From positions 3,997,541 through 4,061,540 of the forward strand of contig FN649752.1 in NCBI GenBank assembly GCA_000310025.1: 64,000 nt of DNA, written 5' to 3'. This DNA comes from Ectocarpus siliculosus. Taxonomy: Eukaryota; Sar; Phaeophyceae; Ectocarpales; Ectocarpaceae. A program made the position numbers and the translations under genes. Of the stretch, positions 41,451 through 52,002 are shown in pieces (within the stretch, counting starts at the first letter, position 1; each line of letters begins with the position of its first letter). The notes under the pieces were generated by a model. The model ran no database searches. It saw only the letters and a program-made list of their open reading frames with translations, and was not told the origin of the DNA.

Positions 41451-41692
41451 GTTACACATTGAAACTTTGCACACATGAACATTGAGTTAGTGCGAAACGC
41501 TGTGCGCAGGACTATATTACTTCCTTCCATGGTCACCGGATATTCGGGGTCCCAGGAGCCGTACATGACCCCGAAACGTCTACGACCCCGGACACCTGGC
41601 GACAGGGAAAAAAACGAAAGAGACCCCTCCACACATAGTTTCGCACTAACCCAATGTGCTTGTGTGCACAGTTTCACGGTCTAACTCATCAA
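41451..41692. mobile_element. Foldback/MITE-like element with terminal inverted repeats of about 45 bp
   Basis: The left end (41,451-41,500) and right end (about 41,637-41,690) are inverse copies. The innermost blocks are GTTAGTGCGAAAC and GTTTCGCACTAAC; outward they continue through ACATTG, GCACACA and TGAAAC matches. The interior is about 137 bp without coding capacity. The counterpart duplicated segment at 61-62 kb lacks it. Confidence 0.65.
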
Positions 41693-41848
41693 ATCAGCAT
41701 GAGGTTTTCATGTTGAATATTCTCCTATCCATTTCCTTGAACCAGCTTGTACATGTTTTGGGAGATAATGCACCAGGGCTGTTAAGATTATTGTTTTGAG
41801 AGATAATGCAACAGGTTTTTTTTTTTCGATTTTATTTTTTGGGAGACA

Positions 41849-43025
41849 TTGCAGCGGAGGGCTACTAAGAAATTCATGTTGTCGCGATGTTCGAGAAACG
41901 GCAAAATTGGTGAAAGTTTCCTCTGGCGTTCTTCTATGCATGTGCCGGGCTTTGACGTTTTGCTATTTATTCCGTATTTGGTATATATGATGGTTGTTCT
42001 GAACGATGTATTGGAGGAAGGATTGGCATTGATTGGTACGCCATGGTTGAGGCCTATGCGCCGAAGCTTATTTGAATTGGTCAATGAGTTGAACATAAGG
42101 TTGGAGTGAGGATTTTGTTCGAAGTTTTACATATAGTTGCTTTTTGCCGGAGTTGTCCGTCCAAAGTCTTAATGACGTGACTGTGATGTAATGTTGATCT
42201 TTGCCGAGTGTTTGTCCAAGGATTATGCTACTTCTATGTTGTTGGCTGCTGGAGAATGTGATGATGACGGTTCTCGAGATGATTGTAAAGACTCTTAGTG
42301 GAGTTCCATACATATTAAGGAGGACTAGTAACCTGAAATTTGAATATTCGATAGATCCGGGAGTTGAGATGATTTGTGGATGTGAAAGTTGAATGGATTA
42401 TTGAGATGTTGCCGTTTTACCTGGCGGTATGTGCTCGTAGATCGTATCTCGTACCTAATCGCGGCGGGGTGTTTGTGTGTGTCCTCGGCAGGACACGAAT
42501 TTCCTAGATCTTCGAGGGGTGACGCAGGTTAATATGATGGATGCGATGATGCCGCGCTAAGCACCGCTTGCCTGCCCATGCCTCTCTCTTCTTTGTGCAG
42601 AAACACTCTTGACAAGAGCCCGCGAGCGTAATAACGCAGTACACGTTCGCCGACACCCCAAGCATGGAGTGGAGTATGGAAGATTGGATGCGCCACGACG
42701 CTTTGAAGGCAACTGCACTGCCTGTGGTGAGTATAGCCATCGGCGACGCACGTGTTGCACGATCGGCCGATTACAACGGCACGTGCAAGTCGGTGATGGA
42801 GGGGGGCTCTCAACGCGAGTGGGAACGACACAATGCCGTACCAGCAGCGGAAGCGACCACGCTGGAGGAGGCAAAGGCAGCGGGGCCACCGACCGTCGGA
42901 ACTGCTCCCGCTGCTTGCTTTGCGGGGGCAGCAGCCGGAACACCCGCATCTGCAGCGCGAGCAACCGTACTCGCGTAGGGTTCGACCGGAGGGGCCGCTC
43001 CACGTGTTTGCAGCTGGAGCGGTAG
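41849..43025 (+). pseudogene. Decayed coding element with a possible CCHC zinc knuckle
   Basis: A plus frame at 41,849-42,109 encodes a segment including SFLWRSSMHVPGFD, EEGLALIGTPWLRPMRRSLF and ELVNELN. A later frame (42,609-43,025) contains GRLDAPRRFEGNCTACGEYSHRRRTCC, a C-x2-C-x4-H-x4-C arrangement, and a further CSRCLLC group. The two parts are in separate frames with stops between, and matching landmarks at 20.7-21.6 kb show that both belong to one ancestral unit. The family is unrecognised; a transposase or gag-like product is possible. The 3' part is Gly/Ala-rich in every frame, which produces long shadow frames on the minus strand up to 43,474. Confidence 0.4.
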
Positions 43026-43204
43026 TAAGGGGAACAGCACCTGCAGCGGGAGGGGCAATCGCTGGTGGTCGTTTCCCCGTTGCCGCGGCCGGGGGGGCGG
43101 TCGGGGCGCAGGCATTCGCGGCTGGAGCGACGGTATCGGGTGAGATACCGGCGGCGGCACCAGCGGTGGAAGCGGCGACAGGCATTACCTTGATTTGTTA
43201 CTGT

Positions 43205-43500
43205 AGAGAAAAAGAATAATACGGTCGGCGCAGAGGTTCGACTCCATGAACAATCTTCAGAGCATACCGCCCCCCGCTCCACCACTGCGTGAGCTTGATA
43301 CGCTCGTCGTACGTTTAACCCGCCCTCTTCCTTCCTCACACACTGGCGCCACGACCACCAAGCCACGCAATCGCCAGCAAGCGAGGGATAGACACGCCCC
43401 ATGCAGTAGTCGTAGAAAAAGCGAAAAACATCGTCCTCTTCTTGCCACTTTTCGTCTTCGCCTACGTTTTTCACTACAGCAGTAGGTTACAAGACTTGCG
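43205..43500. repeat. Segmental duplication, left copy, part B
   Basis: Matches about 61,970-62,210. Shared blocks include GAGGTTCGACTCCAT, GAGCATACCGCCC, CCACTGCGTGA, TACGCTCGTCGTACG, CCGCC-TCTTCCTTCC and CACACTGGCGCCACGA. Confidence 0.85.
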
Positions 43501-43615
43501 TGAGCACAGAGAGTCTCGGGTATTATTTGTGGAACGGTAGGGGGCCCTGTACGAGGCCAGTATAACGGATAAAATACCGATGACATCACGAGACATTCAA
43601 CCACTCTCAAAGACT

Positions 43616-43873
43616 CATGCAACGGTAGGGGTGCACGAATCCCTTCTGAGTCTCAAACGTGAGAAACTCTATATCTCAGCCTGAAATGGACATTGACACA
43701 ACATGAAAATATGACGTGACAGGTAAAAATATGACGTGACAGGTAATCCGATGGGCTAGATGAAACACGATTGAAATTTGAAATCGGAGTTGATATTCGA
43801 AGATTATCGGTTGGTTATTCATCTGAATAACCGAAGGTTCTGGGCCATAATGTGCTATCCCTACCGTTGCATG
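43616..43873. mobile_element. MITE, 258 bp, 15-bp terminal inverted repeats, ACT target duplication
   Basis: The element starts CATGCAACGGTAGGG and ends CCCTACCGTTGCATG, perfect inverse copies, and is flanked by ACT on both sides (43,613-43,615 and 43,874-43,876). An internal tandem AAAATATGACGTGACAGGT pair occurs at about 43,703-43,743. It has no coding capacity. The matching position of the duplicated segment near 62.3 kb lacks it. Confidence 0.85.
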
Positions 43874-44055
43874 ACTCCAAAGCCAACTTTTTAATCGCAT
43901 ATCAATGAATGCCAGCGAGAGTACTGTTCAAACAATTATTTGCGATGCGGTTGCACACAAACATGGACCACAACCATCAACCCTACACCTCACACATGTA
44001 CTGCCAGGTAAGCAGTGTGCGGGCGGGGGTGCTTCAGTACCAACTGGGTGTTCTT

Positions 44056-45868
44056 TTAACGAGCATCTTGCCGTACCCCCTCTTCTTTGTTTCGGCACTT
44101 TTGCCACGCCCAGGCACCGGCTCCAATAATCAAAGCGGCCGCCACACTGGACACAACACCAGCAATAATTTCAGTTTCTACATCATCTCCATCATCTGAG
44201 GAAGAGTTCGAAGACGGAACAGACGGCGGCAGTTGGATGCATGGAAGGCGTGAGCTCAGAGTACGAGTACCGGAGGAAAATGACAAAAGGAACATCGACA
44301 GAGCGTGACCTACTAACTGGCGTCCAGAGTAGACGGGGATGACACACACACAACGTGCGGCGAACAGGTGTCTCATGAAGAGAGCGTGCCGACCCTATCC
44401 CTGAAGAATTTCCATTGCATGGTCAAGACGTATACGAAATCGTCGATAGAAGTCAGAGCCGGGAAGAAAGTGGTCGACGGCGGATGCTGCGCAGAAATAT
44501 TCGCTCACCGCAGTAGTAGTATAAATTCACCGCAATAGTATTCACTCACCGCTTGTATCGCAGCACTCGGCCTCCGTGCAGGTGGCCGCTTCGCAGTAGT
44601 CCGGTAGCTCTTCCTTCAGAGGTACACCTCCACTGCACATGTCGGCCGTACAGATTTCGTCTGCAGTGTTCCACGATCATGAATTCGCAAAGGGAGCGTC
44701 CAAATGAAGGGCAAAGGAAAACGATCGTCTGAAACGCTGCGCCACTCAACTCAAACCTCTGGGTACTCGTGAGATGGCAACCCGGCCCTGTATTAATGCA
44801 CGTAGTATTTGACATGGTGTAATAAAGAAACGCAATCGCGTGTGTGTATGGAGGGTTCAGTGATATTTCTCACCTAGTGTAGTAGAGCGACACAGAACAC
44901 CAATGCTCGTGATGGCATAGCCGAAGGAACCATCGTATGAAGTCGTAGAGCCAGCTTCGTCCATTTCATACGAAAGGCCATACACGTATTCTCCTTCGTC
45001 GCAGGAGGCAGTTGCTTGGGCGATAGCACCAGAAAAAGTGTTACTGAGACCGTGAAGACGCGCGAATAGCAATGAACACGTCGGGCACACTGTTAGTATA
45101 CGACTGTCATTACATCACGACTTAAGCAATCGTGAGAGAGAGTGAACCTGCACTGTTTGCTCGGGCACACAACGCGAATACAAATGGCGATGCAATGCGG
45201 AGATATGTCTCGATACAGTTCTCAGCGAGCAGCCATTGTTTCGCTCCCCGCAAACGAGCACGACGTTCATAAAACACAACAAATCTGCAGCATCCGTTGG
45301 CGTAACGGATTCCAAGGAAAAGACCAGTAAAGGAGAAGCCGGCCATCTGGTACCTTTACCGATTTCTGTATTTATAGTACCGCCTTGTGTTGCAGGCTCC
45401 TGCTAGACAAGCGCATACTTCGCAAACATCCATACATAGCAGAACGAATACTAACACGCTTGGGTGGTGCACCACTCACTCATCAGCAACAGTTTGCGCC
45501 GAACCGTCCGCGCAAGAAATGGTGGCGTTGATCACGACTGTGGTAGAGTAGGGTAATACCCCGGCCACGGAGACTTGAAACCACTCGATCGACTCCACGC
45601 CAGCAGTCCCCGCACAGATGGCATCGGATGGAACCCCACCTTGACCGTCTCCTACCTCCAGGTTGTAGTCTGGAGGGATGTACTCCTGGCCACCACCAGT
45701 GCAGACTATCTCTATTCCGTCGAGCCACGACCCGTGAAATGCGGACAGGGAGTACACCCTGGTGCCGGAATCGCACGGCACGTTGATGCCGAGCGCAGAG
45801 TACACCACCGCCGCAGCAGCAAGCAGGACCACCCGGGGGGCGGCGCAGCGAGCGACCGATATCATCAT
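44056..45868 (-). CDS. Secreted cysteine-rich single-pass membrane protein, copy 1, 290 aa
   Basis: Exons (minus): 45480-45868, 44874-45043, 44546-44660, 44056-44254, with GT-AG introns and phases 2, 1, 2. A signal peptide (MMISVARC to SALG) is followed by two segments with the look of beta-prism repeats: CDSGTRVYSLSAFHGSWLDG with IEIVC, and ASCDEGEYVYGLSYEMDE with ITSIGVLC. Next come a cysteine cluster (DEICTADMC, YCEAATCTEAECCDT), a Ser/Asp linker, a membrane helix (IIAGVVSSVAAALIIGAG) and a short basic tail ending VRQDAR. The C-x-G...I-x-x-C pattern recalls VMO-I or jacalin-like folds; this is tentative. It is probably a cell-surface protein. The exon 3 donor is GTGAAT, four bases after a better-looking GTGAGT, because only this choice keeps frame in both copies. 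Confidence 0.78.
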
Positions 45869-46299
45869 CGCTGCTTTGGTCGAGATTGGAAGCGATCGAG
45901 CAGGTGAAGGCGATGAGGGCGATTCATTCGACTACTGTACAAGAAGACAATGCTGTTGCTGCAGTTCTTTGTCTGCTGTTGTGTATCATATGAGTATATC
46001 AGTCATTCACCAGCCTTCAACATCCGGATAGACCTTAAGAGTCACTAGCAGACCGCAACTACCTGTAGACCTCTCCCCGTGCTGAGAAATAGCTGTCTTG
46101 CAATAATTCTGTGAGCGTCCACGCTTTTGCGCCGGTCGGGTTGCTGTGAAAGTTGGTTCCCAAAATGTGCGATGTCAACAGCCACAACGGCCGGTTGTGT
46201 GCAGCGAGACAGTCCAAATAAAAGTTGTAGAGCAAGCCTGAAGATAAGGCTTGGACCACTGGCACCGCCTGCTGATGCTTAGTTTCGTGTGCGTGCTTG
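45869..46299. other. Upstream region of membrane-protein copy 1
   Basis: No gene recognised. Should contain the promoter of the minus-strand gene starting at 45,868. The corresponding region of copy 2 lies outside the window. Confidence 0.35.
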
Positions 46300-46309
46300 T
46301 ATATATTTA

Positions 46310-46575
46310 CAGGTCTCGTGGAGCATGTCTCTGGAAGTGAAAGCACCAGAAAATAAATTACGTCATACGCAGCTGTCATCCGTACGCAAGGAAGTAAGCA
46401 CCAGATGCCGAACACCCTTAGCAGGATGCAGCGCACCCTTCATGCAACTCGCCGAATACCTCACGGCGCTTCGCGCTTGGTGATGTGAGAGCCTGGTCCG
46501 GTGAGAACCCGGCGTGTTCCATCCCGGCTTTGTAGGGATGCGAGGTCAATGGTATAACGACTACGGCATGCACGA
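46310..46575. repeat. Dispersed repeat, copy 1
   Basis: Nearly identical to 59,015-59,275. Both run from TCTCTGGAAGTG through CACCAGAAAATAAATTA, CGCAGCTGTCATCCGTACGC, CTCACGGCGCTTCGCGCTTG and TGAGAGCCTGGTCC to ATGCACGACTATGAGTAC followed by a C-run. Much higher identity than the surrounding segmental duplication indicates a more recent event. It is 3' to copy 1 on the map but 5' to copy 2. Confidence 0.9.
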
Positions 46576-46927
46576 CTATGAGTACCCCCCCCCCCCCCCC
46601 TCCCCTATGGGGGACACTGCAGTCTTTACTCTACCTGTTTGGTGACCACGTCACCTGGCGGTAGCGATCTCGCCGCATTCAAGTGTAGCCCAACCTCCAT
46701 CGGCTTTTGGGTGTGACAAAATTACGCAAGCTCGTATTGGCCAAAAACGCAATTACTGTAGATCCATCCAATCATGCTCAACTTAGGTGTAACTTGTAAC
46801 GATGAAGCAGGCCCTACCAGAGCGATTCCCGTGGTCACATGCTAACTTACAACAAAAATGTGTTGTTCTCGAAACAAGGAACCCACAGGGTCCCAATCTC
46901 CCACACTACGGACAGTATTGCTTAACC

Positions 46928-47052
46928 GCCCATGGGACACCAATGGGACACCCATGGGGCACCCATGGGTCACTCATGGGCCGCCCATGGGCTCTTCATG
47001 GGATCTTCATGGGCCGCCCATGAGCTACCCGTGGGTATGCCCATGGGCGCCC
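46928..47052. repeat. Decamer tandem repeat built on CCCATGGG, block 1
   Basis: Roughly twelve units with ATGGG recurring every 10 bases (for example GGGGCACCCATGGGTCACTC). Units contain the palindrome CCCATGGG or a one-base variant. Any frame reads as a Met-Gly-His-Pro-Trp-like repeat, which I regard as a by-product. Confidence 0.85.
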
Positions 47053-47287
47053 CATGAAGTGCCCACCGTGAGCGTTTCAACCTAGAACTTCGCCACCGGC
47101 ATATCAGTCTAGATATTTGCCAACCTTCACATCAACCTAGAACTCAGCCACCAGCGCCAAGCTAGCACGTATCGTGTCGGCTAGTGGTTAGGGTTGTGGT
47201 TAGCAATAGGTCATTAGCAGTTATGGCGCCCATTCCAAAGCAGACAATCTATCATTGAGGAGTATACTGGTTCGGTTGAAGGGCTCT

Positions 47288-47476
47288 CATGGGCCGCCCA
47301 TGGGCTTCCCATGGGTTTCCCATGGGCCGCCCAAGGGCTGCCCACGGACTACCCACGGGTCACTCATGGGCACTTGGTTGCCAATGGGGCACCCATGGAT
47401 CATGCATGGCTGCCCAAGGGCCTAAAGGGGTGCCCATGGGTGGCCCATGGGTGACCCATGGGAGTCCCATGGGTCG
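47288..47476. repeat. Decamer tandem repeat built on CCCATGGG, block 2
   Basis: The same unit as block 1, about nineteen imperfect copies, separated from block 1 by about 235 bp of unique sequence. Confidence 0.85.
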
Positions 47477-50400
47477 TTTGGGAAAACAATAGAATGTGTG
47501 GGAGACCCCAAGGGTCCGCAAGCCAAAATAAATCAACGACCGTCGACAGGTAGTCTAGGGCTCTCCGCTCCCCTCTACACGCGCGCTATGTGGGGCAGAA
47601 ATGAGCTGGGATCCAACATCACAGGCCGAGAGAGAGAGGTACATCCCCTGGTTCAATCTTGGTACAGCACTGAGAAAGAAAGGTGGCCGTATGCTTTTGC
47701 CTCAAAAAGGAGAACATGGAAAAATAAAACAGTCGAACCTCTGTAAAGGACACCATTTTTAGGGACACTCCCTCGGTAAAGCACACAGATTTTCATTGGG
47801 GTTTTTTTGGGTACAATCATTCGCTCCCCCTGGCTTAGCTGCTCCGGCTGCGGTCAGGCTGCTCTATAGATTCTCTCCACCAGGTTGGGCACCGCGGTGC
47901 CCCGCAATAGTGCAGGGTGGACACACACACGAAGACCAACACAACAATCAAGGAGGGAATCATGGCATGGAAGAGAGCAAGAGCTTCGAGCCAGATGACC
48001 TTCACCACAACGAATGGCGCAGGGCCAGATAGAAGAACTGCCAAAAAACAATTGATGTGCACATGATGATGAGAATGATGATTGTGGTGCAAGGAGGATG
48101 ATGGTGAAAGCACTCCAAAACGAACAAGAGTGCAAGGTAGCAGTTCTGTTGCTACCGTTTCTGTCTTTCATTCGGAGAACAGCTTGCTTACTTGTAGGGT
48201 TAGGAATAGTCTCCCCCATGCCGCCCTCTCACGGCGTTCCAGTTAATGGCATTTAGAAGTGTCTTGTGTTTTTATCCGCACTGAGACTGACGTATTTTCA
48301 TTGGTCAGCCGGTTAGCGCGGTCGATGCTAATAATGAAGACACACACACAGACGGACAGCGAACAAAAGTAACCCAGAAACGAGGGCACACGTGCTACTG
48401 CAGACAGACCGGAAGAGCTCTACTTAGAGGCGCACCACGCCTTGTGCGGATGGTGATCTGGCGATGATAGCAGCGCATTCCACGAAGCGGGTGCGCCAGG
48501 CAGACATACATGAGGTAATTTTTCGCGACGTGGTGCGGGCGTGGGGTACAGCTGTAGCAGTAGTGAGTGGTTGTTTGTTTTCTTGCAGTGCGCTTCTTGC
48601 CGTGTTTCGTTTTCTTTTTGGTCTTGTTTATCTTGCAACATCGAAGGAGGGCAACGAGGACTGAAATTTAGCTTCGTTAGCTACGTATTAATGTTGAAGG
48701 GTTGGTTTTCGCGACCGTTCAGGGTGTGGAGTACAGTACGAGTGCTGAGGCAGGAAGAAAACAATCGTGGAACATGCAAGTATTTTTTCCACAACATCTC
48801 TGTGTGTGCGACCGGAACCACACGCGTCGCGAGACAGTCTGCCCACGCCCGCGCTAGAACAGGGCCCAGTACTACTGTGATTCGATATATTTCGTACGCA
48901 GTTAGCCCCGCAAAGCGTGAGGGCCACACCATGAAGCCAAACATCTCAATAGTGCAGAACTATTGAGGGATATTAGAAATCTCAATAGTGCCGACCCTGT
49001 GTTGAGGCACTCTTCGCGGATTAGTGCAGGTGCCCGCTATAGTGCAGTTAAAACCTCTGGACACACCCCTATGCACCGGGCCCCCCTCTGTAGGCATTTC
49101 AATGCGGTGTACCCAAAGTGTCCCCATTTGGGTTTCCAGTACTTGGAGGGTTAAACGAGGTTCGACATACAGTATGTACCTGTAGTTAATAGTTGTAATT
49201 GTAGAGGAGGGCACCGGTGAGGAAATCGAAGAGGACCAGAAGATATGGAAGGCACGAAAAACTGTACTGCGGATCTTGGAAGGGGCGCGAGACCGCTTCG
49301 TGTCGGCAGTCGTTCGCGTCTTGAGTTTATTGCTGTAGGTGTTTCCTACATCCCGTACAACATTGTTATGATCGCATCATATGGATAGAACGCGACCAAT
49401 CCATTGTTCGCGAGATGGGAACGACGATGCAAGAACGGAAAAAAAACTCATACTATTGTACATAGATGTGCATTCTCGTTTCGGCGTACAGAGCTCTTGT
49501 GCATCCAATATTTTTTCGACATGCACATTTAAACCGATCCCTGCCGTTCTTTCGGCTCCGCACGGAAAGAATGTAGCGGGCACGAACCGAGAGTCTTGCG
49601 CAACGCGGCGGGCCATGCCGGGAGCTGCTGGCGTTGGAAAGTTGGAAAGCCCCTGGAATCAAGGATTTGGTTCGCTCGGCGGTTCCGATTGGTTCTGTTT
49701 GCTTGTTTTGGTTCTCGTCGACGTCACGGGTCACGAACCAGTCGTGACGTCAGGCACCGAGGCACGGAGGTGACAACTTGACAGCTGACTGCAAGTCACA
49801 GCGTCACAGCATCTCACCGAAAACTCACAGAGCATCACACACAGCAGTCTCTACCTCGCTCACACCTCTCAGCCAACTCTCCCCATGACTCTGCCCCCCA
49901 CGACTCTCAGCCTCTGGCGCGGATCAGACGCCCCCAACGCACACTTTCGTCCCCCAAGTAATGGTATTATAGTAGAATGGTAGAAGCTGTAGTCTATAGT
50001 CTACAATTGTAGCTACGACGCAGTTTTTCAATCTGTCGATCTGGTGCTTTGGAAAACATTTCCCAGAATCGTACAATGTAGCTACCACTTACTACGCGTA
50101 TGTTTGTCTACCTTTGTACGTACATGACGAACGAAATGGTACACACAAGCCAAGTGCTGCCGTAACACTGCAGTAAAGTGCTGCCGGTGCAAGAAAAAGC
50201 AAGCGGGGAAACACCATTTCCGAAAAATGGAAAGAGAAACAAACGCACAGACGCAGCTTGCTGCATTCCGACCCTCTGTTGCTTCTGCTGCATGCTGCTT
50301 GTAAGTTCTACGCGGCCTTAGCATTAGCCAAACTTACACAAAGAGCAGACACTTTTGGCACAACATTGAATCGCCATCTCGTGTGGACTGTGCCCCGGGA

Positions 50401-52000
50401 TCGGCGCTGATGTGCAACAACTTCCGGCACCATGGACAAGCGGTGAGACATACTAAATTTATACTTGAAATAAAGAATCTTCTTGCGAACCTTGCAACCT
50501 TCGAACCTGCATCATCAACAAATAAGTAAACAAGTGAATAATTTTTCCACACGTGCATGCAAGCAGCAATTTACCTACATATCCCATCCTCGATCTACTT
50601 ACTACTGCACCACATTGCCCATGTCCTTCATATAAATACAACTACACAGCAGCATGTATGCATACTGTACCTTCAAACAATTCCTTCCGGTTTTTTTTTC
50701 TTCTTACGGGTATTCCGCGAGACCGCACCTCCCGGCGGGCGAAGCACCCTGTTGTAGCATATGAAAAGCCTTTTTTATTGCCGCAGATCGAATCCCGCTA
50801 TATTCTTGCCGACAAGATGCGTGCTTTCCTTATTGCCAAGCAAGCAAGCCCTCGCAGCACTCAAGCACGCAATTTGTGCGATAGGCACTCGTATCGATCA
50901 AGCTATGCATAAGTAGTCCGGCAAGAGAGGAGCCATGTCTTAGAGCAACTGCTGATGATGTATTACGCCGTGGGGACGCTTCGAAAAATCTGTTGTATCT
51001 CCGTTCTCCGTAGTATGTACATGAAGACGCAGAAAAACTGAACACAAAACAAATCTTTGATCTTTCCCATGTTTTTGTGGTGCGTGGGTCCACGGGGGCA
51101 CAAAACAAACTAAAGCCCGGCCCCCGCGCATCTCCGAGACACTTCACAGACAGCAGTCAGCATGGTCTTACCTAGCAATTGGTGAGCAGAGGCTAGCAGC
51201 AATAGGCGATAAGAAGCATACCGCCCGGACACCTCAGTGTTGCAACATGTTCACGCATAGACTACCGGCGAAACAGTGTTCGGCGTTTTGGCGTTTTTTC
51301 GTTTTGGCGTTTGGCCCAGCATGTTCAACCCAACAACTTTGCAACAACAACAAGTTTTTTCAGAAACGGCATTTCGTGCGGAAAGTTTGGAACATCAACA
51401 GCAGCTGATTGGAAAGGGTGAGAAGGGAGCACTCTCCATCCTCAGTACTTGTGTTCAAACCCGAAGCTTTCGTCACACTATATGCTTACTACAGGATTGG
51501 CACGTCTTGCGCACAACAGCAGCCACTTTCACTGCACACAACTTTCCCTTCTCAGACATAGTGGTCATCATGTTGCGGAAAGTTGGAACGGTCGAGGGCG
51601 CACTCACAGCTGGACCGCCCTTTCTTTAGGATTACATACCTCCAAACCAGCCCTCGCGCCGCTACGTCTGTAGAGGCAAGCCAGTGGCGCACCTTCGATT
51701 CAGTGGAGTGGGAGTCACACCAGAACCGGAAGAGGAGTAGGATGTGTGCAAGTGCCGAAGTGTGGCGCGCAAGAAAAAAATAAAGATGGATTCGTTGTGT
51801 CATATTAAGAAAAATTTAAAAAAAAAAATGGACCAATAGTAAAATTCCCGCCCGATCCAGTCGCAGGCGATGCCACTGCAATTAGGTTCTTTGTATTAGG
51901 TTATTTGAATCAACGAGACAGACACACACGAGCCAGGTTCTTTTTTCTCGCATACTCGCATACTGTCTCGCGCTACAGTAAATAGTTGCGGACGAGAATG
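47477..52000. other. No supported gene
   Basis: Many short frames without domains. The frame at 49,381-49,773 (plus, 130 codons, ATG) is the longest clean one but has no recognisable feature. Poly-A tracts near 51,770-51,830 precede the LINE remnant. Confidence 0.4.
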
Positions 52001-52002
52001 GC

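Noticed and set aside
42557-43474. 305-codon minus-strand frame and a 218-codon companion
   Set aside because: Arg/Pro/Ala-rich composition antisense to the Gly/Ala-rich decayed element. It spans a junction between the inserted DNA and duplicated part B, so it cannot be one ancestral gene.
46590-46605. C-run and other homopolymers as possible functional G-quadruplexes
   Set aside because: Single uninterrupted runs are more simply slippage or sequencing effects; no regular four-run pattern is present.
46802-47492. Met-Gly-His-Pro-Trp repeat peptide frames
   Set aside because: The period of 10 bases is not a multiple of three, so no single frame is conserved. The repeat is a DNA-level array.
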